A DNA stretch of 64,000 nucleotides from Lactonifactor sp050944855 (GTDB lineage Bacteria > Bacillota > Clostridia > Lachnospirales > Lachnospiraceae): positions 1-64,000 of the forward strand of contig JBMNRU010000012.1 in the NCBI GenBank assembly GCA_050944855.1, in the 5' to 3' direction. Position numbers and translations under genes: made by a program. The notes beneath the pieces are model-generated. The model searched no databases and had not been told where the DNA came from. It saw only the letters and a program-made list of their open reading frames with translations. Shown here in pieces: positions 33,738-45,100 of this stretch. Each line of letters begins with the position of its first letter. Position 1 is the first letter of the stretch.

Positions 33738-34226
33738 ATGAAGGAATATACTGTTCAGCAGATTTCTAAATTATTAAAGACAAATCCTGAAACAGTTCGA
33801 AGATGGATTCGTTCGGGAAAGCTATCAGCTGTACAAGATTCTAGAAAATCAGGAAATCTTGTTTCTGAAGAAGCATTAAAAAAATTTATGTATGAATCCC
33901 CTAAGTATGCTGGACTTGTAGCAACTATTTTTGCACCAGCAAATCTAGCTTTACCGATTGCGTTAGGAAGTTTAATGGGGTCTGTAATGACAGCAATTTA
34001 TGGACAGAAAAAAACTAAGGTTACATCAGATTATATAGAAGGTTATCTTTGCAAGGAAATTGAACGATACGAGAAAGCGGTTGAACAAAAGAAAAAAACT
34101 ATTGAACAGCTCCAAACGGAGGTACTTAGTGATGAACAACAGCTTGAAAACTATAAATACGCACTTCATAACCTAGATTTAAATACATTGGCTAATGAAG
34201 TGAACAATTCATTAAGAGATAAATAA
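33738..34226 (+). CDS. HTH protein with a glycine-rich membrane-like segment (cassette gene 1)
   Basis: The 162-residue product begins with a MerR/excisionase-type HTH (about 1-51: Q-Q-I-S-K-L-L, E-T-V-R-R-W-I-R-S-G-K-L). Next comes a hydrophobic stretch rich in A, L and G (about 57-88), then a coiled coil (about 104-150). A DNA-binding head joined to a possible membrane helix is unusual. ATG 33738 has AAAGGAGGTGCG upstream. It probably regulates its own promoter. No named family. Confidence 0.7.
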   Translation: MKEYTVQQISKLLKTNPETVRRWIRSGKLSAVQDSRKSGNLVSEEALKKFMYESPKYAGLVATIFAPANLALPIALGSLMGSVMTAIYGQKKTKVTSDYIEGYLCKEIERYEKAVEQKKKTIEQLQTEVLSDEQQLENYKYALHNLDLNTLANEVNNSLRDK

Positions 34227-34249
34227 TACTAATGTGGAGGAGGGATTTT

Positions 34250-34813
34250 ATGCAGGTATCTGCAAGTGTTTTAGGACAAGAATATGGACTTACTGGAGAA
34301 GAGATGAACAGACTTTTGCTTAAACAGGGAATATTAACGGGAGAACCGGGTTCATATGATTTGACCACTAAGGGACTTCAGTATGCAGTTACTAAAGATT
34401 TACATCGAGGTACAGGTGGATATGCTCACTATAATCGCTATTGGACAACACGAACTTATGATGAAAATATAAAGGATGTCTTGGATCTTTCTGCCGAAAC
34501 TATTGCGGAAGTAAAAAAAGAAGTAGCAGATTCACGCGCAGCAAGATATGCAGCACAGGCAGCCAATCGTTTAAAAGCTAACAATGATTTTCTTGCAAGG
34601 GAAGCTGAAAAGAAAGCTGAAAAAATTGCAGAAGAAAAAGCTACTAAAGAAACAATTGAAAGAATTGTTCGATATAAAAAGGTTGGAAAAATCGGGCTTG
34701 TAATTGTCGGTGTAACCGCTACTTGTTATGGAGTGTATAGGACAGCACCTAAAGTAAAAAGATGGTGGAATTCTCGAAAAGAAGTTGTAAATACTGAGTC
34801 AAATCAAGAATGA
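34250..34813 (+). CDS. Unknown protein with C-terminal membrane helix (cassette gene 2)
   Basis: The 187-residue product starts with a small globular domain, about 1-60 (L-G-Q-E-Y-G-L-T-G-E-E-M-N, resembling a winged or HTH-like unit that reads peptide sequence context). It then has an alanine- and glutamate-rich coiled coil (about 82-135) and one hydrophobic helix near 143-163, ending in a basic tail. ATG 34250 has GGAGGAGGG upstream. It lies in the same operon as gene 1. Confidence 0.65.
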   Translation: MQVSASVLGQEYGLTGEEMNRLLLKQGILTGEPGSYDLTTKGLQYAVTKDLHRGTGGYAHYNRYWTTRTYDENIKDVLDLSAETIAEVKKEVADSRAARYAAQAANRLKANNDFLAREAEKKAEKIAEEKATKETIERIVRYKKVGKIGLVIVGVTATCYGVYRTAPKVKRWWNSRKEVVNTESNQE

Positions 34814-34852
34814 TGGCAATGCAAATCTTATTCGAAGAAAGGTAAGGAAATT

Positions 34853-35602
34853 ATGTTTGAAAAGCAAGTTACGGCATTAACTGCCATTCTAAAAGACAAG
34901 GATATTAGAGAATATTCTGGGGACGCATTTTGGAATATTATCAAAGCAGTTGTATTGGGTGATGTTGGAGCACTTTTGGATGCAACAAATGATTTGAAAG
35001 ATATTTTGTTTCATACACCAACGGTATTGTTTTGGGATAAAATGCAACGGTATTTGTTTGGTACTTTTAGAGATTATAGCGACCAAGTTAAGATGTCAGC
35101 AAAATTTACTAACGATAATTCAGACTATGAAGCTTTTGTAAAAAAACAAATACACCTCATTAACGAAATGAATGATGATAAGAAAATTGATTATTTCGCA
35201 ATGCTTACAAGATGTTATTTATTGTTTGAGATGGAGGATGCGTTATACTATAAACTTGCACGCTTTATCAATATTTGTACTCCTGAAGAACTTGAATACA
35301 TAAAAGCTTTTGACTTTAATAGAAAATCAAAACTAAATGTTATTATTTCATCTTTATATCAATATGGTTTATTTGATCAGATAGAAAAAGAACATGGTGG
35401 TGTAGATTATGAACTTTCTAGTTTTGCAAAAGCGTTGAAAAGTAATAGTTTGAATTTTAGCGAAGAATTGAATGGAACAACTAGAATTCTTTCGTATAAT
35501 CAAATATCACCGCTTAAGATAGCGGAGCCAGCAACATGGGAAGATATTGAAAGTATTTTAAATGATGAAGAAGTTATAATTAATGGAAATGGTCATAAAT
35601 AA
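34853..35602 (+). CDS. Unknown soluble protein (cassette gene 3)
   Basis: The 249-residue product is mostly helical with no membrane segment or recognised motif. AAAGGTAAGG precedes the ATG. A terminator-like hairpin follows at 35681. It is the last gene of the three-gene cassette; toxin, sensor or effector are all possible roles, and none is shown by the sequence. Confidence 0.65.
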   Translation: MFEKQVTALTAILKDKDIREYSGDAFWNIIKAVVLGDVGALLDATNDLKDILFHTPTVLFWDKMQRYLFGTFRDYSDQVKMSAKFTNDNSDYEAFVKKQIHLINEMNDDKKIDYFAMLTRCYLLFEMEDALYYKLARFINICTPEELEYIKAFDFNRKSKLNVIISSLYQYGLFDQIEKEHGGVDYELSSFAKALKSNSLNFSEELNGTTRILSYNQISPLKIAEPATWEDIESILNDEEVIINGNGHK

Positions 35603-35680
35603 GTTTGTACAAAAATTATGACTAAAATGATTATCACTCAAATATGGATATAATTCTTGGTTTTTGAATTATCATTACAT

Positions 35681-35720
35681 AGCAGTCTTGTACAAAGCGT
35701 ATGAGGCTGCTTTAATTTTT
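35681..35720 (+). terminator. Terminator-like hairpin before topB
   Basis: AGCAGTC and GGCTGCT are the arms, with a long loop and TTTAATTTTT at the end. Confidence 0.5.
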
Positions 35721-35746
35721 CCCTAAAACGAAAGGAGACGAGGACA

Positions 35747-37816
35747 ATGAAATTAGTATTAGCGGAAAAACCATCGGTTGCTCAGAGTATCGCAAAGGTT
35801 ATTGGTGCAACAAAACGCTGTGACGGTTATCTTGAAGGTAATGGTTATGTGGTAAGCTGGTGCGTCGGTCATCTTGTGGAACTTGCAAATCCGGAAATGT
35901 ATGATGAAAAGTATGGCAAGTGGAAATATGAAGATTTACCGATTATTCCTGAAAAATGGAAGTATGAAGTATCAGCTTCTACAAGAAAACAGTTTGGTAT
36001 TTTAAAGAAGCTTATGAAGCGAGATGATGTAGAAAGCCTTGTCTGTGCAACAGACGCAGGACGAGAAGGAGAGCTTATATTTCGTCTTGTGTATCATCAA
36101 TGTAGCTGTAAGAAACCATTTGAAAGACTTTGGATTTCATCTATGGAAGACAGTGCTATTAAGAAAGGATTTGAAAACTTAGAGCCATCAACTAAATATG
36201 ATTCGTTATACGAAGCTGCCTTATGTCGAGAGCGAGCCGATTGGATTGTCGGTATCAATGCTACTCGACTTTTTTCTTGCCTGTATAACCAAACATTAAA
36301 TGTTGGCAGAGTAATGACACCAACGCTTGCAATGGCGGTTATGCGAGAAACTTCTATCTCTGCTTTTAAACAAGAGCCATTCTATACAGTTGTATTGGAC
36401 TTTGAAGATTTCAACGCACAAAGCCAGCGTTTTCAAGGGTTCTCGGAAGTAAAAGCGTTACAAAGTGCCTGTGAGGAAAACGCAAAATGTACAGTTACAA
36501 AAGCAGAAAAGAAAGAGAAAAAGGAAAATGCACCGGCACTTTATGATTTGACGAGCTTACAAAGAGATTCCAACAGAATCTTAGGTTTCACAGCACAGCA
36601 GACCCTTGATTATACCCAAAGCCTTTATGAAAAGAAGCTTGCCACCTATCCCCGTACTGATAGCCGATTTTTAACGGAAGATATGGCAGTAATGATACCG
36701 GATTTAATTGATGAGATTGAAACGGTATTTCAAAAGAAAGTGTCAAGTAAAGTAAATGTCACGCAAGTCATAAACGGTAAAAAAGTATCCGATCATCATG
36801 CTATTATCCCAACAAGGGAAGTTAAGAAATTTAACTTAGAAGAACTTCCCAAAGGAGAAAAGGCTGTACTTGAGCTGATTGCTACAAGGCTGCTTGTAAG
36901 TGTAAGTGAAGCTTATCGCTATGAAGAAACAGCGATTGAGCTTGAATGTGGTAATTCAATATTTAAAGCCAAAGGAAAAACTGTGCTTGAAAATGGTTGG
37001 AAAGCACTTGTGGCAAGTGATAAGGAATCAAAAGAAGAAAGTGGGAAGCTCCCTGTGCTTGTGGTCGGCAATGAACTAACAGTTGGTAATGTTTCTATCA
37101 AAGAAGGTAAGACTTCTCCCCCAAAGCCATTTACGGAAGACACGCTTTTACAAGCTATGGAAAATGCCACAGCAGATGAAATGCCAAAAGAAGCTGAGCG
37201 AAAAGGTATTGGTACACCTGCCACTCGTGCGGGAATTATTGAAAAGCTGGTACAAAAAGGATATTTGAAGCGAAGCGGTAATAATAAGGTGAAAAATCTA
37301 ATTCCAACAGATAAAGGCGTTGCTTTAATAACTGTTATGCCGGAGCAGATTCAATCTCCGACGATGACAGCCGATTGGGAAGAAAAACTATTAAAGATTG
37401 AGCATAAGGAATATCCATCACAGTCCTTTATGAATGAGATTGAAACGATGGTACAGGAATTAGTAAAGACTTATGAAGTCGTGAAAGGAGCAGAAGTGAT
37501 TATGCCTAAGAATTATAAAGTCATTGGACATTGCCCTCATTGTGGTAATGAAGTAGTAGAAAGAGAAAAAGGTTGGTTTTGCAGTAACAGACAGTGCCGA
37601 TTTGTACTTTGGAAAGATAATGCTTTCTTTAATCATATCGGTAAAAAGCTTACGGAATATATTGTGGATAAGCTTCTTCGTGATGGCAGAGCAAAGCTAA
37701 AGGATTGCAAATCAAAGAAAACCGGAAAGAGCTATAACGCAGATGTAGTGCTTGGTACGGAAGCAGACGGTAAAGCTAAATTTCATTTAGAGTTTGATAC
37801 AGGAGGTAAAAGATAA
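35747..37816 (+). CDS. topB: DNA topoisomerase III of the ICE
   Basis: The 689-residue type IA topoisomerase has the N-terminal TOPRIM domain (L-A-E-K-P-S, then D-A-G-R-E-G-E near 103-109), the catalytic tyrosine Y301 in Y-P-R-T-D-S, and a C-terminal zinc ribbon (C-P-H-C-G ... C-x4-C). It should relax single strands during replication or transfer. AAAGGAGACGAGG precedes the ATG. Confidence 0.9.
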   Translation: MKLVLAEKPSVAQSIAKVIGATKRCDGYLEGNGYVVSWCVGHLVELANPEMYDEKYGKWKYEDLPIIPEKWKYEVSASTRKQFGILKKLMKRDDVESLVCATDAGREGELIFRLVYHQCSCKKPFERLWISSMEDSAIKKGFENLEPSTKYDSLYEAALCRERADWIVGINATRLFSCLYNQTLNVGRVMTPTLAMAVMRETSISAFKQEPFYTVVLDFEDFNAQSQRFQGFSEVKALQSACEENAKCTVTKAEKKEKKENAPALYDLTSLQRDSNRILGFTAQQTLDYTQSLYEKKLATYPRTDSRFLTEDMAVMIPDLIDEIETVFQKKVSSKVNVTQVINGKKVSDHHAIIPTREVKKFNLEELPKGEKAVLELIATRLLVSVSEAYRYEETAIELECGNSIFKAKGKTVLENGWKALVASDKESKEESGKLPVLVVGNELTVGNVSIKEGKTSPPKPFTEDTLLQAMENATADEMPKEAERKGIGTPATRAGIIEKLVQKGYLKRSGNNKVKNLIPTDKGVALITVMPEQIQSPTMTADWEEKLLKIEHKEYPSQSFMNEIETMVQELVKTYEVVKGAEVIMPKNYKVIGHCPHCGNEVVEREKGWFCSNRQCRFVLWKDNAFFNHIGKKLTEYIVDKLLRDGRAKLKDCKSKKTGKSYNADVVLGTEADGKAKFHLEFDTGGKR

Positions 37817-37819
37817 GCT

Positions 37820-38386
37820 ATGAGTAAAGAGATTCGTTTTATTAACAGCAGCTATGACGATCTGTTTCATATTCCCGACGGTGGAACGATTCAAATTGAG
37901 TTCTCCAAAGAAACGGTCATCAAGCCATGCAAATATGTAGATGATTATCATACGAAAATCGGAAGTGAAATCTTTCATATCTGTCAGTTTGCAGAAATGA
38001 TGGAGCGTGTGGGTGCAAAGTATTCAAAAGAGCTTGAGATTATGGAAGAACAGATGGCTTGGCAAGTAGGAAGAAATCACTTTCTTGCACTTCAGACTTG
38101 TGATGATGGTTGGGATTACACTTTGTATGATAAAAACTTTAATGAAATTGATGGCGGTCAGCTCGACATGCCTGATCTTTCTATGATTGAAGCAAGAAAA
38201 GAGATTCTTTCAGATTTTAAGCTGGATAAGAAAGATTTGATTGCAGTAGATTATGATGAACTTTTGGAAAAAGTAGAAGCTATCGAAGAAAAAAGGATTC
38301 CCTCGGTGCTTGAAAAATTAAATAGCCACAAGATGAACATATCCGACAGTAAAAAAACGCTGCCGGATATTTTTGAAGAAAGATAG
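37820..38386 (+). CDS. Conserved ICE protein next to topB
   Basis: The 188-residue product is not assigned with confidence. It ends in a conserved S-V-L-E-K-L-N motif also seen in the next protein (S-V-L-E-K-L-K), a signature of LPD/DUF4316-type modules of these ICEs. It lies 3 bases after topB and uses a ribosome site inside it. Confidence 0.6.
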   Translation: MSKEIRFINSSYDDLFHIPDGGTIQIEFSKETVIKPCKYVDDYHTKIGSEIFHICQFAEMMERVGAKYSKELEIMEEQMAWQVGRNHFLALQTCDDGWDYTLYDKNFNEIDGGQLDMPDLSMIEARKEILSDFKLDKKDLIAVDYDELLEKVEAIEEKRIPSVLEKLNSHKMNISDSKKTLPDIFEER

Positions 38387-38396
38387 GTGAATGTAA

Positions 38397-38969
38397 ATGA
38401 AAATCGAAAAATGGGATGAAATAAACGGAAGCGGAACACATGAGGACAGATTAGAAGCGTTCTTGGAATCAGCCAATGACAGCTATGCTATCTTGCAGCT
38501 AAAAAGAACCGATGAAACGGTAGCAGAGAGATTTGCTTCAAGAAAAGAGCTTGATAGCCTCGGTATTGAGCCATGTTTTGACCATTATGAAGTGGTATAT
38601 ATCGCACCACTTGAAAATACGGACAATCAGGCAGTTTTGCTTGAAAGTTTGTATGAGAAATTCAATCTATATCACCCGGAAAGCTTTCGAGGACACAGTT
38701 TATCGGTCAGTGACATTGTGGCGTTAAAGCAACATGATGTGGTAACTTGCCATTATGTAGATTCAGTAGGTTTTGCAGAACTTCCAAAGTTTTTAAAACC
38801 AGAAAACTATTTAAAAAATGCAGAGATGGCAATGGAAGATGATTATGGAATGATTGATGGTGTTATCAACAACGGAAAAGCTTCAGTGCTTGAAAAGTTG
38901 AAAGAACCACCCGTTGCAGGTGCAATCGCAAAATCAGCCAAGTGCCACTCGGAAAGAGAGTTGGAGTAA
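38397..38969 (+). CDS. YodL/DUF4316-like ICE protein
   Basis: The 190-residue product has a YodL-like N-terminal region (about 20-110: Y-A-I-L-Q-L-K-R, L-S-V-S-D-I-V) and a C-terminal S-V-L-E-K-L motif of DUF4316. It is usual between topB and the large methylase-helicase. It overlaps the next gene by 1 base. Confidence 0.65.
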   Translation: MKIEKWDEINGSGTHEDRLEAFLESANDSYAILQLKRTDETVAERFASRKELDSLGIEPCFDHYEVVYIAPLENTDNQAVLLESLYEKFNLYHPESFRGHSLSVSDIVALKQHDVVTCHYVDSVGFAELPKFLKPENYLKNAEMAMEDDYGMIDGVINNGKASVLEKLKEPPVAGAIAKSAKCHSERELE

Positions 38970-39175
38970 TGGATTTCACACATGATGAAAAAATGTTATT
39001 GATGATTTACGGGCAGGACACCAAGGAAAAAACGATTAAAGAATTAAACACGATGAAAGCACAGCTTGCTTTTGATGAAATGGAACTAAAGACAATGATA
39101 GAAGCCTTAATCAAAAAGCTTCAAAAGATTTCTGAATCGCAGTACAGTGAGCTTTGCTTTTATCCTCAAATTTGA
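38969..39175 (+). CDS. TTRAP-like transposon-transfer-assisting protein
   Basis: The 68-residue product resembles the TTRAP family: M-D-F-T-H-D-E at the start and two helices. ATG 38969 overlaps the preceding stop (TAATG). GGAG is upstream. Its presumed role is in transfer, taken only from its family and place. Confidence 0.65.
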   Translation: MDFTHDEKMLLMIYGQDTKEKTIKELNTMKAQLAFDEMELKTMIEALIKKLQKISESQYSELCFYPQI

Positions 39176-39193
39176 CGAATTGGAGGTTAGAAA

Positions 39194-42100
39194 ATGAACG
39201 AAAAAGAAAAATATTATGCCCATGTCGCAACTAAGACAATCCATGAGATTACAAAGTCTATGGATTCATGGACATCATTTCTTTCTACTATGGGAAGAAA
39301 CTATGATTTTTCTTATCCTGAGCAGGTCATGATCCATGCACAAAGACCGAATGCAACGCTTTGTAAAGAATTTGACGCATGGAAAGATGAGAAGCTTCGC
39401 TATGTAAAGCGAGGTTCAAAAGGTATTGCCCTTTTTGTAACGAATACGGAAAAGCCTTATCTTCGTTATGTATTTGATGTGGCTGATACAGGCGAAAGAA
39501 GAAATTCTTTAGAGCTTGATGAACTTTGGAAAATTGAGGACAGACACAGAAAACCGATACAGTCTGCCTTTGAAAAAACATTTGGAGTACAAGCAAAAGG
39601 CACAATGGAAATGCAGTTTGAAGAAGTTGCTGAAGTTCTTGCAAAAGATTATTGGGATAATAACAAATCTGACTTCATCGACATCGTTGCGGATTCATTT
39701 CTTGAAGAGTATGATGATTTTAACATCGAAGTGGTATTTAAAAAGGCGGTGTCAATCAGTGCCACTTACGCACTATATTCCAGATGTGTGGATGTTCCCG
39801 AAGTGTATTTTGAACAAGATGATTTCTTAAATATTTTTGAGTTTAACACAAGAAAAACCATCAATGCCCTTGGTACAGCAGTCAACAGCGTAACAAAAGA
39901 GATGTTTAAAGAAATTGAAAGAACGGTATTTGAAGTAGAAAAAAGCATAGAAAGTGAAAGGAGCAAAAGTTATGATGACAGAGATGAATTATTTGAAAGC
40001 GGGAGAATATTTGATTCCGGACATTCAACTACAGAACAGCGAAGCGAAACCTCTAGGGAAGTATGGGAACATGAGGAGAACATTCCTCAAGGAACACAAA
40101 CCGATGACTTACGACGATATGATTCTGAGCGAGACATTGTTTCCGCACCTTTGGGAAGTACAGGAAACAGCGACGAAGCGAATCGAACTGTTGATGAAAG
40201 AGCTTCTGGAGAAGAATCCGGCACCGGACAAGAAAACACAGCAGATGTTGTGGGTGCAGCACATGAACAGCCTAAAAGCACAGGCAGAAGAAATCGTACT
40301 GACGGATCTGGTGTACAATTAACCTTAAACTTATTCCTTAGCCAAGATGAACAGATAAAATTTATAGATGAAGCGGAGAACGAAGTAAAAACGTCCTTCG
40401 CTTTTTCTTTTGAGCAAAATGAAACAGACTTATTCTTGCAGCTTGGGAGCAATACCGACAATGCCCGAATGATAGTTGCTACAGAATTTATGAAGCAGAA
40501 ATCAGTGGAAGAAATCATTCCTACTTTAAAAGAAGTCTATCATGGCGGTTATGGTATTCAGAGCGATAAAAGAAGCATTTCTGCATGGTATAGCGATGAG
40601 GGCATATCTTTTGTAAAAGGTAATACAGCAAGAGATAACGCTCATGCTCAGTTTATGCCTTGGGAAGATGTAGCAAAGCGAATCGGTGAGCTTTTGGAAG
40701 AAGGTAAGTTTGCAACCAATGTAGAGCTTGCGGAAGCACCAACACATGAAAGAAAAGAGCTTTCTCAGAAACTTTGGTATCTTTATCACGATTTAAGTGA
40801 TGAGATTAAGAGTGAAGATGTATTCCCTTCTTTAGCAGATATTAAAGGCAATGGTTTTCCAAGTGAAACACAGTCACTTGCTGAAAAATTAAGTGATAAA
40901 GATTTTTGCTCGAATTTAGAAAAAGAATTTCAAGTCTTTAAAATGATGTATGCGGTGGATAGAAATGTCCTTCGTTTCCACTATCATAAGATAGACAAAA
41001 TCGAAAAGGCACTTACTGAGCTGAATCTTCCACGCAAGGAATTTGATACAGAAATGTTTGCTTTGCCGGAAGTGAAATCTTTTATTACTGATGATGAAAT
41101 CAATCAGGATCTTATAAGAGGAAGTAGTTTCTCGGAGGGAAAGAAAAGAATCTTTAATTACTTTGAGCAGCACCAAACAACAAAAGATAGAGCTGATTTC
41201 CTTAAAGGTGAGTATGGTACAGGTGGACATTCTCATGCACTTTCCGGTGCAACAGCAAGCGGTCAAAATCACGATGCAAAAGGAATTATCTATGATAAAG
41301 CTGGCTGTGAAAAGGTCAAATTAAATTGGACACAGGTTGCTAACCGTATTGATAGGTTAATTGATAAGGGATTGTATTATACAGCTCCAGAACCGCAAAA
41401 AGAGGAAGAAATCGCCCCTAAAATTGACAGTCTAGAGAGTGATGTTCATACTGAACAAGAAGAAGTTGTTGAAGCTATCTCTGATGTAGAAACAGAAGAA
41501 ATCATTAAAGATGATGACAGCGAAGAAGTTGTTGAAGTTGAAGAAACTGAAATCGCTGATGAATTTGTTCCTATTACTGAACCGACAGTCTTTGATGTTC
41601 CGATAGAAGATGAAAAAGTTACAAAATCATCGCCAAAATATCAAGCCGGACAAAAGGTATTCCTTGAAGGTACGGAGTTTGAGATTACAGAAGTTAGAGA
41701 ACATGAAGTGCAGCTTCTTGATCCAACGCTTTACTATCCAATCTTCAGGGCGGAAAGTATGGCAAACTTTGAAAGACTTCTTTCAGAGGATTCCCGTAAC
41801 ACTAAGCTTCAAGAAGAAAAAGAGATCCCGGCGGTTAATTTTACGATTACCGATGAACATCTTGGTGAAGGCGGTGCAAAACAGAAATATGCTAACAATG
41901 TGGCTGCCATTCGTATGCTTTTAACTTTGGAAGAAGAAAATCGTAATGCTACTTCTGAAGAACAGGAAATCTTGTCGAAATATGTCGGTTGGGGTGGACT
42001 TTCAGAAGCCTTTGATGTGAATAAACAAAACTGGTCAAAGGAATATTTAGAACTTAAATCCCTACTTCCTGAGCGTGAATATGAAATGGCGAGAGCGTCT

Positions 42101-45100
42101 ACTTTAAATGCTCACTATACAAGTCCTACTGTGATTCGTGCTATGTATGATGCGGTTTTACAGATGGGATTTAAGACAGGAAATATTTTAGAACCGTCAA
42201 TGGGTGTTGGAAATTTCTTTGGACTTATGCCCGAAGAAATGCGTGGCAGCAAGCTTTATGGAATTGAACTTGATTCTATCAGCGGAAGAATTGCAAAGAA
42301 GCTCTATCCTAATGCAGATATTACTGTAGCCGGATTTGAAACAACAGATAGACGAGATTTCTTCGATTTGTCGGTCGGCAACGTGCCATTCGGAAATTAT
42401 AAAGTCAGCGATAAACCGTATGATAAGCTTGGCTTTTCCATTCATAACTATTTCTTTGCCAAAGCCTTAGACCAAGTGCGTCCCGGCGGCGTGGTTGCTT
42501 TTGTTACAAGCAGATACACGATGGATCAGCAGACACCTGATGTTAGAAAGTATCTTGCACAAAGAGCAGAGTTTTTGGGAGCTATTAGACTTCCAAACAA
42601 TGCTTTTAAAGCCATTGCCGGAACTGATGTTGTGTCCGATATTATCTTCTTGCAGAAGCGTGAACATCCCATTGATATTGAACCGGATTGGGTGCATTTA
42701 GGACAAACTGAGGACGGATTTGCTATTAACAGCTACTTTGTAGATAATCCTCAAATGGTTCTTGGAGAGCTTACAAGTCATTCCACACAGTATGGTAAAG
42801 AAGAATGTACTGTCATTCCAAAAGAAAGTGCAGACCTTTCTAAACAGTTACAGGAAGCAATTAAAAATATCAAAGGCGAATATGTTGAAGCTGAAATTGC
42901 AGAGCAGAACATTGTAGGAGAACTTAAAACAATACCGGCAAATCCTGATGTAAAAAACTTCTCTTTTGCGGTAGTTGATGATGAAGTCTATTTTAGAGAA
43001 AACTCTATTATGAGGCTTTGTGATCACAATGAAACAGCAAAAGGCAGAATTAAAGGTATGGTGGAGCTTCGTCAGACGGTAAATGAGCTGATTAACTACC
43101 AGCTAAACGATTATCCTGATGAAAGTATTAAAGAAAAACAAAAGGAACTAAATGAGCTTTATGATGAGTTTACCGCAAAGTATGGACTTCTTAATTCAAG
43201 AGCCAACTCATTAGCATTCTCGGAAGATTCTTCTTATTATCTTCTTTGTTCTCTTGAAAATATTGATGAAAACGGAGAGCTTGAAAGTAAGGCGGATATG
43301 TTTACCAAAAGAACAATCCGACCGGAAGTAAATATTACAAGCGTTGATACACCAAGTGAAGCACTTGCAATTTCTATCGGTGAGCGTGGTATGGTAGACT
43401 TGCCATATATGGCAGAGCTTTTAGGTACTCCAAATGACTTTGACACTATTACCAGCGAGCTTCATGGCATTATCTTCAAAGACCCAATGGGTCCTGATGA
43501 TATGGATAAAGGCTGGCATACAGCAGATGACTATTTATCCGGCAATGTACGAGATAAGCTTAGAATTGCCCGTTTAGCGGTGCAGAATGATGAGAGATAC
43601 CGTATCAATGTTGAGGCTCTTGAAAAGGCACAGCCGAAAGATTTGGATGCTTCTGAAATTGATGTGCGTATTGGTGCAACATGGATTGATCCAAGATATA
43701 TCCAACAGTTTATGGAAGAAACCTTTGAAACACCGTTTTATCTTCGTAGAAGTATTGAAGTAAACTATTCACCACTTACAGCTGAGTGGCAGATTAAAGG
43801 AAAGAGTGCTCCGGGTAGACACGATGTTAATGCTTATGTCACCTATGGAACAGACAGAGCCAATGCGTATCGTATTTTGGAAGATTCGCTGAACCTAAAG
43901 GATATTCGTATCTATGACACTATCGAAGAACCGGACGGAAAACAAAAGCGAGTTTTGAATAAAAAAGAAACCACGCTGGCACAGCAGAAACAACAGGCAA
44001 TCAAAGACGCATTTGCTGATTGGATTTGGAAAGAACCGAATCGCAGACAGACCTTAGTAGAAAAATACAATGAAATGTTTAACTCTACCCGTCCTCGTGA
44101 ATTTGACGGAAGTCATATTCGCTTTGGTGGTATGAATCCTGATATTAAGCTGAGAGAACATCAAAAGAACGCTATTGCTCATGTTCTTTATGGTGGTAAT
44201 ACTCTCTTAGCACACGAAGTTGGTGCGGGAAAGACTTTTGAAATGGCTGCTTCTGCAATGGAAGCAAAAAGACTAGGACTTTGTCAGAAATCACTCTTTG
44301 TAGTGCCAAACCATTTGACTTTACAATGGGCGAATGAATTTTTAAGACTGTATCCAAGTGCAAAGCTTTTAGTGGCAAGCAAGAAAGATTTTGAAACAGC
44401 TAATCGTAAGAAGTTCTGTGCAAGAATTGCTACAGGCGATTATGATGCAGTTATTATCGGTCATTCTCAGTTTGAACGTATCCCTATTTCAGCAGAAAGA
44501 CAGGAAAAACTTTTAAGAGAACAGATTGATGATATTGAAAATGCTCTGAATGAAATGAAGTATCAAAGAGGCGAAAACTTCTCTATCAAACAGATGGAGA
44601 AAACAAGAAAATCTTTACAGACAAGGCTTGATAAGCTCCTTGCAACTGATAGAAAAGATGATGTCATTACTTTTGAACAACTTGGTGTAGATCGCTTATT
44701 CGTAGATGAAAGTCATGGATTTAAAAACTTGTTCCTTTATACGAAAATGAGAAATGTTGCAGGACTTTCTACTTCGGAAGCTCAAAAATCTTCGGATATG
44801 TTTATGAAGTGCCGATATATGGACGAGCTGACAGGTGGAAAAGGTGTTATCTTTGCAACAGGAACTCCCGTAAGTAACTCTATGACGGAGCTTTATACTG
44901 TGATGAGATATTTGCAGTATGGCACTTTGCAGCAGAAGAATCTAACGCACTTCGACTGTTGGGCTTCCACATTTGGTGAAACAGCTACAACAATAGAATT
45001 AGCTCCTGAAGGTACAGGGTATCGTGCGAGAACGAGATTTGCCAAGTTCTTTAATCTTCCAGAACTGATGAATATGTTCAAAGAAGTGGCAGATATTAAA

